Below the pieces are notes generated by a model. The model ran no database searches. It saw only the letters and a program-made list of their open reading frames with translations, and was not told the origin of the DNA. Below are positions 1-12,494 of a stretch of DNA of 64,000 nucleotides, piece after piece. The DNA is taken from positions 21,669,299 to 21,733,298 of the forward strand of contig CM076651.1 in the NCBI GenBank assembly GCA_038496675.1. The letters run 5' to 3'. The position numbers were made by a program, and so were the translations under genes. How positions within the stretch are numbered: the stretch's first letter is position 1; each line of letters opens with the position of its first letter. Origin of the DNA: Rachycentron canadum. Its lineage: Eukaryota; Chordata; Actinopteri; Carangiformes; Rachycentridae.

Positions 1-640
1 GGAAAAGAATGTGATCCATTTAATGAATATTTTATTTCATCAGGTTACTTATTTGACAATGCCAGACACCCTCCTTCTGTCTCTGATTATAGTACAAATC
101 AATGGACAAACAAACGAGGACAATGAGTCATTTTCACTCACAAAAAATAGTTAGACATTGCTATTGCTGTAGATAGCAGACATTATTATTATTATTTATA
201 AAGGGTTTTTGACAGTCAACCACCAAATTCTGCATTTATTACATTTATTGGTTTAGATGAAAAATCCTGTGATTGGTTTGCAAACCACCTAAGTGATAGA
301 TCTCAAGCTGTTGTGACTGATGCATTACACATCTAGTGGTGTTTTTGTCAAACTTTATGTCTGTTAACAAAGGTGTGCCATTTGATGTCCACTCTTATTC
401 ACTATGTTCATTATTTTTTATCCAATGATTTAAGTGATCAACAGCACAATTAAGCTGTACACAGATGATGCTATAATTTACACAATCACATCCTCTGCTT
501 CTCAGGCTATTCAAAATTTGAATGTTGATATCTGTTTGATACAGCAAACTGAATGATCTGAAATTAATTTAAAATGCAGATAAAACCATGTATACTGTTC
601 TTTAGAAAACTGTCTAAGGTAAATATTACCATATTAAATA
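1..640 (+). pseudogene. Decayed LINE reverse transcriptase fragment
   Basis: Translating the plus strand in shifting frames gives pieces of a non-LTR retrotransposon reverse transcriptase. Near 200-225 there is AFDTVNH-like sequence (the first catalytic-aspartate motif region), at about 270-300 WFANHLSDRSQ, then a region resembling the GPLLF-type loop, and near 455-480 a damaged YADD-like block. Stops and frameshifts interrupt it throughout, so it is a dead copy. It lies just upstream of the first kcnab2 exon in the window, probably within a kcnab2 intron. The clade cannot be fixed by eye. Confidence 0.6.
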
Positions 641-929
641 GAATTTTTATTGTCTCTATGCTTTATTTTGTTTATTGTTTAATCATTCAAAATAGTTTTT
701 ACATTTGTGGTTTATTGTTTTTTATATTTTTTACTTTTACTGTATTTCTCTCAATGGCCTTCACTGTATAAGTAACGGTTTGAATTAAGGAAGCGACAAA
801 TAAACAGTTTTCAGTTATTTCTTGTCCTTCTCATTTAACCTAATCTCTCATCTCTTCTTGTAGATGTTTGTCTCTTGTCTGAGGTTTGCTTAACCATTGT
901 GACTTTACTCATTTGGACTGTCTTGATAG

Positions 930-3900
930 AAACAGTGAGGGCAATGACCCATGTGATCAACCATGGGATGGCCATGTATTGGGGTACATCACGATGGACC
1001 TCCATGGAGATCATGGTGAGTTCACGCACAAGTCTACGACTCTCCTGTAAATCGTCATATCATCATCACATGTTTTGTTCTTAATAAGATTCATGTCCAA
1101 ATTAAATTCAGTCTAAACAGTCAGATAATGCTGAGCTAGTGCTCTTATTTTTTTGGGTCCTCTAGGTCGACTGCATTTCTAGTTTCACATTTTATTTTCA
1201 GGTCTGGGTTTTAAATTAGTATGTTTTTTGATTGAGTGGAGAATCTTGGACCATTGAAATGAACTGTGCACAAGTGTTGACTAATTGTTCCCTGTGCTAT
1301 AGGAGGCCTACTCGGTGGCTCGACAGTTCAACCAGATCCCACCCATCTGTGAACAGGCAGAGTACCACTTGTTCCAGAGGGAGAAGGTTGAGGTTCAGCT
1401 CCCTGATCTCTTCCACAAGATTGGTGAGCACCTGGAATTAGAGAGGAAATAAAGAGGAACCCACTCTCCTCATCATTTGTTTGTAAGATACTGAATCAGC
1501 TTTGCTAATTGTAATGGCGGGCTGCTATTCTGTTTGTTTGTGATGTGGCCCTACTCGTCCTTTTAATAAAAGGTTGAGCCTCAAAAATTTGCGAATAAAG
1601 CAGTCATTGAAAAATTGCTTCTGTTGTGTGCATGCAGGCATTGGAGCTATGACCTGGTCTCCACTGGCCTGCGGGATCATATCAGGGAAATATAAAAGTG
1701 GGATCCCTCCTCATTCCCGTGCTTTGCTGAAGGTAAAACTCTGTCTTATTATTATGTTATTCATGACCTCCATGACTGAGGTTATGTTTTTGCCCCTGTC
1801 TGTTTATTTGATTTGGGATTAAACAAAAACTATTAGGTCATGGTTCAGGAAAGAACCCATTAAATGTTTATGTGGATCCGGTTAAAGGAGCGGATTCTGG
1901 ATATTTTTTTTGTAGATCCAGATTTTGATCTCGCAGATCAGCAAGAGCACCGGTGAGCTGGGGTCATTTCAGCCTGCGCCATGGGCAGTCAACTTAATAG
2001 ACCAGGATGAAGTTGTCTTCCTGCTTCCCTCCATTTACCTACTTTCCTAAAACCAACCAAAATAAGGTTGAATTGTCCGATTTATTGGATATTAGGATTC
2101 CTGTCCTGTCTTCTCCTGTTGACTTTTTTCCTGTCATATGATGATTACTGACATTGATACCTACCCTGCAAGAATCCCACAGGAATTCTGACAAATTGTT
2201 AGCATCGCTTCATTTAAAAATGTTCCAGCTGGACAGTTGTCTCTTGTGGCAATCCTGGTTGAGTAGCTGTCTTCCCCTCAGGCCTGAGCGCTGCACTGTG
2301 CTGTCTACAACAGGGTTATCAGTGGATGAAGGACAAGATCCTGAGTGAGGAGGGATACCGTCAGCAGGAAAAACTGAACGAGCTGCAGGCAATTGCTGAG
2401 CGACTGGGCTGCACTCTGTCCCAACTTGCTATCGGTAAAATACAACTCTAATGTGTTCTTTGATTACATCCATCATTCATTACTACCATGTGTCATAACA
2501 GCTTTATTTTCACTAAGGAAATTCTATGGATAATTTTATTTATTATGACCTTGAACTATAAGTTTTATAGTTCTCCAAAAACTTGAGGTATTTTTTTCCC
2601 CCATAAAACATAACCGTAGCACACAAACATAACGTAGCCTGTGTTGTTGTACTGAACTTCACAACAATGGCTGCAGATTAGCTACTTTCACCTTTTCTTT
2701 CTGTGTTGTAAATTGCTACAGCCTGGTGTCTGAGAAATGAAGGGGTGAACTCTGTGCTGCTAGGAGCTTCCGGGATTGACCAGCTGATGGAGAACATCAG
2801 AGCAATACAGGTCAGAAAGCAGACATACAACCAATTGGTTCTGTTACGATTTTGTAATGTATGAGACTGAACCCACAATGCAGACACACAAAGAGGTAAG
2901 TCAAAGGCAAGGCAAGGCAATTTTATTTGTATAGCCCATTTTTACAAACAGTTTGTCTCAAAGGGCTTTACATAGCATCATAACAACACCCTCTGCCCTT
3001 AGACCCTCACATCGACTGAAGAAAAACTCAAAACAAAAAACTCTTTTAACAGGGAAAAAAAAGAGAAACCTCATGGTGAGCAACAGAGGGGATCCCTCAC
3101 CCAGGACGGGCAGACGTGCAATAGATGTTGTATGTATACAGACAAGAAAACAGGTAACAATACAGAATATGCACAGCATGGGAATGGTGTGCAGGAGCTA
3201 ATGAAGGCAGTTTTTGGTGGGAGGGAAGGCAGGGAGAGTCAGGCAGCTTAATGGCAGTAATGGGTGGTAGACTGGTTCCTGGGAAGGAAGGGCAGGTTGG
3301 TTTAACAGCGGGGGTAAAAGGGGAAGGGGGTGATGCAGGGGGCGGTTGGTGGAGAGAGATGGAGCTTCAGTGGATCTGTGGAAACACAACTAGAGAGAGA
3401 GCGAGACACCAAGGCCAAACTACAAGGTGCAGCAGATAATGAAAATGATAATTTAAAGTGTGGGAGACGAGAGGAGAGGAGAGCTCCATGTATACTGATG
3501 TGTCCCCCAGCACTCTAAGCCTATAGTAGCACAAAAATGGTTCAGAGCTACCTGAACCGGCCTGAACTAAACGCTCTGTCGTAGAGGAAGGTTTTAAGCC
3601 TAGTCCTAAATGTAGTGAGAGTGTCTGCCTCTCTGACCCATGGAGAGAGTTGGTTCCACAGTAAAGGAGCCCGATAACTGAAGGCTCTACCTCCCAGTCT
3701 GTTTTTAAAGATACTGGGAGTCACTAACAGACCTGCATTCTGGAAGCGAAGTGCTCTGGAAGGATAATAAGAGACTATGAGGTCTTTCAAATAGGATGGA
3801 GCTTTGTCATTAAGAGCTTTATAAATCAGCAGAAGGATTTTGAAGTCTACTCGATATCCTACAGGAAGCCAATGGAGAGCTAAAGTGGGAGAGATGTGTT

Positions 3901-6900
3901 CTCTTTTACTAACTCCTGTCAATATCCTTGCTGCAGCGTTCTGGACTAACTGCAGACTCTTTAGAGAGTTTTTCAGACATCCTGACAACAGAGAGTTACA
4001 GTAGTCCAGCCTAGAGGTGATAAATGCATGGACTAGTTTCTCAGCATCACTCTGAGAGAGGATATTACTAATTTTGGCTATGCTGCGCAGGTCAAAAAAG
4101 GCAGTCCTAGTCACGTGTTTTATGTGTGAATGAAAGGTCCTGGTCAAATATTACTCCAAGGTTCCTTGCGGTCATACTTGAGTTCGGGGTGATGGCATCT
4201 AGATTAGCAATCTGCGAAGAAAAGGTGTCCCTGAGATTTTTAGGTCCAAACACAATGACCTCTGTTTTTTCTGAGTTTAGTAAGGAAGTTAGATGACATC
4301 CAGGATTTGATGTCTTTTAGGCAGTCTTGCAGATTGATGAGGCGGCTTTTATCATCTGGTTCTATCGATAAGTAGAGCTGGGTATCATCTGCATAGCAAT
4401 GGAAGTCGATCGAGTGTTTCCGGATTATATCGCCTAATGGGAGTATGTAAAGAATGAAAAGAATTGGCCCTAAAACTGAGTCCTGTGGTATGCCATACGT
4501 AACTCCACTGCACTCTGAATGGTCATTGTTAACATTAACAAACTGAAACCTATCGGATAAGTATGATTTAAACCATTTTAGGGCAGAGCCTTTAATCCCG
4601 ATTTCATGGTCTAGTCTCTGCAGCAGAATGCTGTGGTCAATGGTGTCAAATGCAGCACTGAGGTCCAGAAGTACAAGTATAGAGGCAAGATCTCTATCAG
4701 AAGCTATAAGAAGATCGTTAGAGACTTTTACTAGTGCTGTTTCAGTGCTGTGGTGTTCTCTGAATCCAGATTGAAAAGCTTCAAACAGTTCATTACTGAG
4801 CAGGTGCTCATGTTTCATGCTTTAGAACCACCTTCTCAAGGATCTTGGAGATATAGGGAAGGTTGGATATGGGCCTTTAATTTGCTAACACACCTGGATC
4901 TAGAGAAGGCTTTTTAAGTAAGGGATTAATAACTGCCACCTTAAAGGCCTGTGGCACATAACCTGTGACTAAGGAAGGATTGATCTGGTTCAGTATAGAG
5001 GTGTTAACTAAGGGGAAGACATCCTTGAGCAGTCTTGTTGGGACTGGATCAAGTAGACATGTGGCTGATATAGAAGAGGTAATTGCAGAAGTTAGGTCTG
5101 ACAGGTCAGTGGGGGAGAAGCTTTCAAGATATGCATCAAGTCTGGGAGATGCTTCTATAGGCACTACAATCTGTGGTCTATCATTGGCAATCCTTGCTCT
5201 AATATTCACAATCTTTTTAGTAAAGAAATTTATGAAATCATTGCCATTGAGAGTTGGAGGGATGCATGGCTCAACAGCACTATGGTTCTTGGTCAGCCTG
5301 ACTACAGTGCTGAAAAGGAACCTGGGTTTTTTTTTATTCTTTTCTATTAAAGATGAATAGTATGTGCTTCTGGTTTTACAAAGTTCTTTTTTATATTATA
5401 ATAAACTATCCTTCCAGGCTTGACGGTCTTCCGCACATTGGCTGGAATGTGTTTTTCTTTCCAGCTGTCTGGTCTTCTGCTTCAAGGTGCGCAGCTTCAG
5501 GCTGTACCAGGGTATTCTATTGTGGTTGATAACCTTCTTTTTCAGAGGGGGCTACGGCATCGAGCGTCCCAAGGAGTGCTGCTGCAGTGCTATCTACCTG
5601 CAAGGGAGTAAAATCAGCATAGCTGCCCATTGTAATGCTACTAGGTGTGGCGGCAAGCTCTGCTGGAATGAGCTCTTTAAATCTAGAGACAGCAATATCA
5701 GATAAACATCTACTGTAGTGGGACTTTTTCCCAAGTAAAGCATAATTTGTTAAGGTAAATTCAAATGTTATTAAAGAATGGTCAGAGAGGACAGGGTTTT
5801 GAGGGAAAACTGTAATGTGCACAGCTTCTATCCCATAGGTTATTACTAAGTCAAGGACATGATTAAAGGAGTGAGTGGGTTTATTTACCCTCTGAGGGAA
5901 AGCCAATTGAATCTAAGAGAGACTTGAATACAATAGCCAAACAATCATCATCAGCATCCACATGAATGTTGAAGTCACCCACTATAATGACTTTGTCTGA
6001 TTCCATTGCTAAGTTTGACAGAAAGTCTGGGAATTCTTCAAAGAACTTAGAATAAGGTGCGGGGGGACGGTACACAACAGCAAGTATAAGTGGTTTCTCT
6101 GCTTTCCAGTCAGGGTGAAAGAAGCTGACAGTAAGGCTTTCAAATAAATCATACGAAACATTAGGCCAAGGGTTAATAAGCAGATTTGACTGATAAACTG
6201 CAGCCACTCCTCCTCTACCAGTGACACGTGGCACATGGTAGTTAATGTAACCAGGAGGGGTAGATTCATTTAAACTAACATATTCATCCTGCTGCAACCA
6301 GGTTTCAGTGAGGGTTAATAGATCAATTTGGTGATTTGTAATTAAATCATTCACTAGGAGAGACTTGGAAGGGAGAGATCGAATATTTAGCAAACCACAT
6401 TTAATAGTTTTATTGGGTTGGTTTGCTGGAGCAGTGGTTTTGATTTTTACTAAATTGCTATGACTGACTCCTCGAGATTTGGGTTTAGGCTTATACAGCC
6501 TCGAGGCAGACACAGTTTCTATGGGACAGAAAGGGGGCTGGGTGGGTGACAGCACGAAGGCACCTGCAAAGGGGCGTTTAAGACTGAGGCTCTGCCTGCT
6601 GGTCTGAACTCCGGGTGCTTGTCAGGGATTAGGATGGCTAACAGAATGTGCTATGTTCCTAGATAAGAGGGATGCACCACCCAAAGTAGGGTGGACGCCA
6701 TCCCTCCTAAACAGACCAGGCTTTTCCCAGAAGGAGCTTATAATCCACGTTGTTTGTTAAGCACCACCTAGACATCCAGCGATGGAATGACCGTGTACGG
6801 CTAACATGTGGTCACTCGTTAAATTGGGCAGCAGGCCAGAGAAAATTACGGAGTCCCGACATAGTTTTTGCATAGTTACACACCGATGCCACATTAACTT

Positions 6901-9244
6901 TAGATAACTCCGACTGGTGAAGTCGGATATCATTAGCGCCGACGTGGATTACAATTCTACTGTATTTACATTTACCTTTTGTCAGCAGCTTCAGGTTAGC
7001 CTCAATGTCGCCCGCTCTGGCCCCTGGGATGCACTTAATGGTCGCTGGAGTCTCTAACCTCACGTTCCACAGGATGGAGTCGCCAATGACTAATGCTGGC
7101 TTCACAACGGCGGGGCAAATCGGTTGGAGACGTGGAGGGGTTGGTGGTGAGACACGGGCTTTTTAGGTCTATGTTTCCGTTTACTTCGTGCTGTCACCCA
7201 GCGGGACTGGCTTCCCGGCTGCTCGGGAGCTGCGGGGGAACTGCTAGCGGCGGCTAGGCTAGGTGGCTCCGTGCCGGCTAAGGGGGTCTGAGAAGCTACT
7301 ATAGCTAAAGGACTAGCTTCCATGGTGCGGAGCCGGGACTCTAGCATACTGAGCCTCGCCTTCAGGACTGCAAATAAACTACACTTGTTACATGAACCAT
7401 TATCATTAAAGAAGGCAGAGGAGTAACTGAACATGTTTAACCATTTTATTTGCACCGCAAATAATGAACGCTGCACGGGAAGATGAGTGAAGCGGGGCGA
7501 AGGCAGGTTGCATTCTGGTATCCGTCTGTGTACTAATGGGGTAAGCCTGAAGAGGGTTTGTGGTCAACCCAGTGTTGGAGGGGGCGGTGTGCCACTGGGT
7601 GATCCAGGATTGGAGATGGGAGTGATGGATTGAAGTCGGTAGATTGAAGTCGGTAGGGGTAAACGTGGCTGGAGCTGGGCAAACCAAAGACATGAACCAA
7701 CACAGGCTGGAAATGATTCAGGTGAGTACAGGTTGACCTGGAGTGCAGGAAACAGCGAGTAAGGCAAGGAACTAACAGTCAAAAGAAGTGAGAAACATCG
7801 GGTTCACGATCTTTGGCCATAGCATTTTACAAATTAAACAACGAACTGGCAAAGACTTAGAGAGGGGGACTGGGTACTGAGGACTGAGTAATCAGGTTGC
7901 TGGTTTTGACAAGTTTAGGTTTCAGAGACATGCAAGGTTGAATGAATCTTGTTATGAGGTAAGTCTGACAGCCGAGTGATTCTTTTTTCAATGGGGAATG
8001 GACCTAGGTACCACTGAGAGAATTTTCTGGATTCAGTATGCAGGGGTTTATTTTTGGAGGACAGCTTTCATGATCCCCTACCAGAAATGCCTCCTGAGCA
8101 GCATCAAGGTTCGGTTGACTCCAGGATGACAGGCAAAACAGGAAGAATGCATCCACTGTGATACCAGGGAACAAATGAGTGAATCTCTGGCAAACCTCAG
8201 GAAGTGCTGAAACTCTTTTGCTTTGACCACCTTCAATAATTTAACCAAGGAAGTTAGTGGTTTCCACATGAAACTTACATTTTTCTGCCTTAACAAAGAG
8301 TTTATTCTTCAACAGTCAACAAAGTTCAACAAAGCTGAACTAATTAGTGGAAAGGTGTACTTGTTTTTGACAGTTATGTTATTCAGACCTCTATAGTCTA
8401 TCCAGGGTCTTAATGATGTATCTTTTTTGTCCACAAAAAAGAAACCAGCACCCAGAGGAGAGGAAGAGGCAGCAAGGGAGTTGGAGGGAGTTTTTCCATG
8501 ACCTTTTGTTCAGGTTGGGACAGGTTATACAACTGACCAGAAGGTAGTAAAGTTTTGGACAGAAAATCTATAGCACAATCATAGGGTCGGTGGGGCAGCA
8601 GGTATAAGGCCTTCTCTTTCCTGAATACCGTGGCAAGGTTGTGGCATTCCGATGAAACATTTGACAAATGTGTGGGCTTCAGGAACCACCTCAGGTGAAG
8701 TGTTTGTGCCATCTCCTAGGGAAAGGGCAGACTGAAGACAGACAGGTGCCATGGTAAAAACACAAACAGTAAAGAGGGGTTCTCTGGCTTCCAGTTGTTG
8801 TTGTCCCCCTGTCCTCCAGGTTTTCAGTTTTTTCTGTGTTTTCCTTCCTGTCATCCATGCATCTCCTCCCCTCTCTCTCTCTGTGTATGGGTTGAGCCTT
8901 GTCACCTGCTCACCTGGTTTCTCTACACACCTGTCTTATCAGCTCATCAACTCCAGCTTAAATACTCAGGGTCACCTTCCACACAACACCAGTTGGAATG
9001 GCTAGACTGTAGTTGTTTGAGTTCTAACTCAAACAACAGCGACCAGTGTGGTTAGAGTGATCAAAGGATTTGATCACAGATTTGAATTGAGGTTTGAAAA
9101 TATAAGCAAACTGACCTCAGAGAAGGAATTAAGCGCCTCAGCCCAGGGGAATGCTCTCCCTCTTAAAAGTCCCACTGCATAATCTATCTTGGAGCCATCT
9201 GAAGAAAAGGTAATGGGTTGTTGAGAAAAACAAGTATAATAATG

Positions 9245-9280
<36 letters not shown>

Positions 9281-9851
9281 NNNNNNNNNNNNNNNNNNNN
9301 NNNNNNNNNNNNNNNNNNNNNNNNNNNNNNNNNNNNNNNNNNNNNNNNNNNNNNNNNNNNNNNNNNNNNNNNNNNNNNNNNNNNNNNNNNNNNNNNNNNN
9401 NNNNNNNNNNNNNNNNNNNNNNNNNNNNNNNNNNNNNNNNNNNNNNNNNNNNNNNNNNNNNNNNNNNNNNNNNNNNNNNNNNNNNNNNNNNNNNNNNNNN
9501 NNNNNNNNNNNNNNNNNNNNNNNNNNNNNNNNNNNNNNNNNNNNNNNNNNNNNNNNNNNNNNNNNNNNNNNNNNNNNNNNNNNNNNNNNNNNNNNNNNNN
9601 NNNNNNNNNNNNNNNNNNNNNNNNNNNNNNNNNNNNNNNNNNNNNNNNNNNNNNNNNNNNNNNNNNNNNNNNTATAAGAGATATATATATATTAATTAAT
9701 ATATTATTGGAAGTAAACTCTTTGAGAAATGATAGTGATCACTTCCTTCTTGTCTTCACAGGTTCTTCCAAAGTTATCACTGTCCATTGTATCTGAAATG
9801 GACAGCACTCTGGGAAACAAGCCCTATAATAAAAAGGACTTCAGGTCCTAG
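930..9851 (+). CDS. kcnab2: Voltage-gated potassium channel beta subunit 2-like, 3' part
   Basis: Encodes the C-terminal two thirds of a Kv-beta subunit, a cytosolic aldo-keto-reductase-fold protein that binds NADPH and attaches to Kv1 channel T1 domains. Coding exons, joined in frame with GT-AG borders: 930-1015, 1303-1423, 1638-1732, 2314-2434, 2722-2810 and 9762-9851, ending in TAG. Diagnostic stretches are GMAMYWGTSRW in the first, GAMTWSPLACGI in the third, IAERLGCTL in the fourth, NSVLLGAS in the fifth and a tail ending NKKDFRS. The end (VLPKLS..., LGNKPY) is closer to KCNAB2 than to KCNAB1 or KCNAB3. Upstream exons with the N-terminal AKR strands lie outside the window. The last intron is about 6.95 kb and holds a LINE, a gypsy relic and an assembly gap. 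Paralog assignment (a or b copy) is not possible here. Confidence 0.93.
3548..6555 (-). pseudogene. LINE ORF2: AP endonuclease and reverse transcriptase, frame-broken
   Basis: Open pieces at 6555-5881, 5906-5517, 5209-4877, 4818-4240 and 4147-3548 together read as one L2-type ORF2. The apurinic-type endonuclease shows GLLNIRSL near its start, LTETWL, VVYRPP, the catalytic GDFNIH block and SDHSLITFE. The reverse transcriptase shows DLSAAFDTIDHSIL, then a GIPQDSVLGPILF loop in which the usual Gly after Gln is Asp, and the catalytic YADDTQLY motif. The C-terminal part has SRLDYCNSLL and LQLVQNAAARIL, typical of the L2/CR1 group. The breaks between pieces are frameshifts or stops, so no complete protein is made. 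Confidence 0.85.
6812..7476 (-). pseudogene. LINE ORF1 with SGNH esterase-like domain
   Basis: Two overlapping open pieces (7476-7102 and 7105-6812) lie just upstream of ORF2 on the same strand. The first has a short heptad-like stretch (LKARLSMLESRLRTMEA), a Pro/Ser/Ala-rich linker and a basic patch (RSKRKHRPKK). The second contains VIGDSILWN and, about 40 residues on, IVIHVGANDI, which match blocks of SGNH/GDSL hydrolases. ORF1 proteins with an esterase domain are known from L2/CR1-type LINEs such as zebrafish ZfL2. The C-terminal His/Asp block is not evident and the frame breaks near 7102. Confidence 0.65.
7970..9210 (-). mobile_element. Ty3/gypsy retrotransposon relic
   Basis: Gag-pol fragments occur in the correct order on the minus strand. 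At 9210-9050 is a gag piece (VGLLRGRAFPWAEAL). At 8712-8410 are the protease-RT junction and RT start (ECHNLATVFRKEKAL, PHRPYDCAIDF, then FLWTKK near 8430, where intact elements read FFVSKK, followed by a frame-shifted IDYRG block). At 8296-8200 is a later RT block (EFQHFLRFA). At 8140-8090 is the HHCC-zinc part of integrase (CFACHPGVNRTLMLLRRHFW). Most of RT, RNase H and the integrase core are missing. The segment 8720-8990 may be LTR or internal sequence. It lies next to the LINE in the last kcnab2 intron. Confidence 0.75.
8994..9098. repeat. Copy 1 of a 105-bp repeat with two perfect hairpins
   Basis: Nearly identical to 12495-12599. It contains a perfect inverted repeat with 12-bp arms and a 2-bp loop (9012-9037, arm GTTGTTTGAGTT) and a second with 9-bp arms and a 3-bp loop (9057-9077, arm GTGATCAAA). 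The right half overlaps the gypsy gag fragment, so the repeat may derive from a rearranged gypsy copy. Confidence 0.75.
9246..9280. repeat. (AT)n microsatellite bordering the assembly gap
   Basis: An uninterrupted AT run leads directly into the N block. More AT-rich sequence follows the gap at 9673-9695, so the unsequenced part is probably an expanded AT tract of unknown length. Confidence 0.9.
9281..9672. other. Assembly gap (392 N)
   Basis: A run of N inside the last kcnab2 intron. An open frame that appears to span it is not a gene. The true length is unknown. Confidence 0.99.
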
Positions 9852-11195
9852 AAGCACCGGTGATGAACTGTCACACTATTGTCTGCTTCTGAAAAGGCAG
9901 CAACCATGAATCTAATCTGGAATCTGTTTCCAATACTTAAGAGACACAAGTAAAACTGTGCCATCATTCATTTTCCGAGTCACTGTACTGTTAGTCTTCA
10001 TGACCTTTGCACTGCCACTTCATAATATCAATTTAAAAAAATTGCAAAACATTCAAGTCATTGAATTTTTTAAAATCAACTAATCAAGCAAATCCATCTT
10101 TGTTCGATTTAATCACTCTTCTACACAGAGTAACTTCTTGCACTTCTGTCCAATTCAGCTGAATTACCACAAAACATTATAGTGTGATGTAGCCCTTTCA
10201 CTGTAGTAACAATATGCATGTTATACAGTGTTAATTTTGGTTTTTGGGTTCGTTTTATTTGTACATTTTTACTGTACCATAGTGATGGAGGTCTCATCTG
10301 CAGGTATAGGGAGAAGTACTTACATGGTTCAGGTTGGAGAACCTGTTGGATTGTATACGAAAACCTAATCTGAAAGTGGTATTTGATATATTTAATTCAG
10401 TCTGATAATAAAGTGTCAATTATGTCAAAATTGAACTTCAGCAGAGTACTACTACAGTACATGTGTTTATTTACTTCCCACCACTGATGTGGTGGTGAGC
10501 TGAAAAGTGAAAGAGTGGTGAGTTATTAAATAAGTCTTTGAAAAAAGCTCCCTTTGTACACAGGCTACCACACAGTAGACTTGACATTTTATTATGTTGA
10601 ATGTTACATGTTGTGTATTTCACTGACTGCTGTCAACTCATCCAGTGTCCTGCACTTGTTGAGGCCCAGACAGCTGCAACATATCCACAATTAACCTGTG
10701 TAAAAATAAATTCATAAGTAATACATGCTGCAGTAATATTTTGTGTCTGCTAGAGAGATAAGGAAACACAACTTGTGTTGTGTGTATGATATGACTGTTC
10801 AGATGCTCACATTGATGCGAATTTGGTAGAGTAAGCCTAAAATTGAAGTCAGGCTGACATGTACATATCAAACTCAGTGCCTCTTTTCTTGACCTCATGG
10901 GAAATCCATACAAATCAGCCAAGGTGTCCAAAAGGGAACTGTGGACCTCCACACATCCGGTTCATCACTGGGAGCCATTTCCAAGTAAGTGAAGGTCCAA
11001 ATTCACAGAAATTGAAGTGTGAGTTTGAAAGTGGCTGGACTACCATGCACCTGAACACTTTACTCTAAAGTAAAATGAGAGCAGAAAATCAGGAGGAAAA
11101 CAGAAAGTATCATTTTTAAAATCACAACATAAGCCACGTTTTGCCACTACAAAGTCTCCTTTCTAACAAAATATTTATCTTTATGTAAATTAATC

Positions 11196-11226
<31 letters not shown>

Positions 11227-11271
11227 GTAATGCTATTTTATGCAAAATACATAAATACTTTTAATAAAAAT

Positions 11272-11303
<32 letters not shown>

Positions 11304-11329
11304 ATAATTTTGTGCAAAAGCCATATTTA
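9852..11329 (+). other. kcnab2 3' UTR and flank, no other gene seen
   Basis: Follows the kcnab2 stop codon. It is AT-rich with short AT microsatellites at about 11196-11221 and 11274-11303. A candidate polyadenylation signal lies at 10407. Short open frames here (for example 10638-10952, minus strand) show no recognisable domain. Confidence 0.5.
10407..10412 (+). terminator. Candidate polyadenylation signal of kcnab2
   Basis: A canonical AATAAA hexamer 556 bp after the kcnab2 stop codon. Others may exist; use cannot be judged from sequence alone. Confidence 0.35.
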
Positions 11330-11333
11330 TTTT

Positions 11334-11730
11334 TCAGTCTCCTTATTAAGAAAAACTTTCTTGGCTATTACCCTTCCACAAAGACCATTCCTGATCAAGC
11401 CTCTTTGGATTATAAAAGAGTGAGCTTGGCATCCCGATGAAGCTTCCAGATGTTGAGCCAGGTCCTTGCTGGACTTCCTCCAGTCTCTCAAAGAAAAAAA
11501 CTGTTGTTCCTCTTTTTCTTTCTTTTTTTGTCCTTAACCTCTCCTGATTCTTCTAATTTCTTTATAACAGCTTGAATACTGCATCTTGAGAGCCCAGTTT
11601 GTTTGCTGATTTCCGTTTGAGAGTGGCCTTGCTGTGAATATCTGTGAAATTCTGTGATCTTTCACGTTTTGAATGGAATGATGTGATTGAAATTTGGTCT
11701 TATACATATTAGCCAGCTTCCAATGAGTTA
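11334..11730 (-). mobile_element. Tc1-like transposon relic (transposase N-terminal part)
   Basis: Minus-strand translation gives a Tc1 transposase paired-type helix-turn-helix: HSQTEISKQTGLSRCSIQA at about 11640-11570. After frame changes it gives a GLIRNGLCGRVIAKK block (about 11405-11350), which matches the second DNA-binding part of Tc1 transposases. No catalytic DDE region or terminal inverted repeats are seen, so it is a fragment. Confidence 0.7.
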
Positions 11731-12494
11731 AACTCATACAATATATGTATGCAATACTCAAAGCATGGCTTGCACAAACCTGATGTAATAGACCTTTTTC
11801 ACAGCAGTCATTGTGACGTGAAATAGTAGGTAAAATACAGGTGTTAGCACTGACATTAATTGGAGTTCTATTCCATTTAGGTTTTAGGAGAAACCATTTA
11901 GGAGCTTGATTGTTCTGCCTGCTTTGTGCTATTTCTTTCTTGGCAGCACAGTATCTCCACTAGGTATGAGTTATTTCTGTGTGCATTTTCCTGTGCTCTC
12001 CTGATATCTAAAGATCCTCATGCTTATCCCCCACTGTGCCTGATGATATCATCAAGCCAGATTGCCACTCACCTGCCTGCCCCTACCTCTGCCACCCCTC
12101 AACCAACCTTTTGTCTTATTATACTGTTAAACCCATTTCACTGAATCTTTGTCTGCTTCTGGGTCTAGCCTAAAGTTACATGTTACACCAGCTTAATTCT
12201 GGACTGTTTGTCTTGTCTATGAGGTTGTATTCAGCACTTCAACTTGAGCTAATGAAGGCAGAGCAAGTAGGTCAGCAAACAAGGTGGAAGGAATTTGCAA
12301 ATGGGGTTTAGGTGGGGTAGACTCAGGCTTTGAGTCTTGGCCCATCAGTATCTATGCCTTGACTGATGAGCCTGGCCTTTTGGCTTAACAGGACAAGCAG
12401 ACAGAAATCACTTGAATTCTGCAGAGATGTTCGGGGTATAGTTTAGCCCTACCTATCTACATGGGTTCCTCAGTAGATTGAGAAGGTGTCTTGA

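Larger units (their letters stand above)
2897..7560 (-). mobile_element. Nearly full-length L2/Maui-type LINE
   Basis: A non-LTR retrotransposon reading leftwards inside the last kcnab2 intron. Its 3' end is at about 2897-2925, where GGCAA units (TTGCC on the coding strand) form the short tandem 3' tail usual in this group. Going 5' from there lie a 3' UTR (2930-3540), ORF2 with reverse transcriptase and endonuclease (3548-6555) and ORF1 (6812-7476). Frames are broken in several places, so the copy is probably inactive. The 5' boundary is uncertain. A second, 5'-truncated copy of the same family lies at 24664-25050 in the opposite orientation. Confidence 0.85.

Noticed and set aside
4965..5705. 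Plus-strand open frames within the LINE
   Set aside because: They are antisense to the recognisable reverse transcriptase and endonuclease.
9218..9796. Open frame of 192 codons
   Set aside because: It runs through the N block and an AT repeat; only the last part overlaps, in another frame, the final kcnab2 exon.
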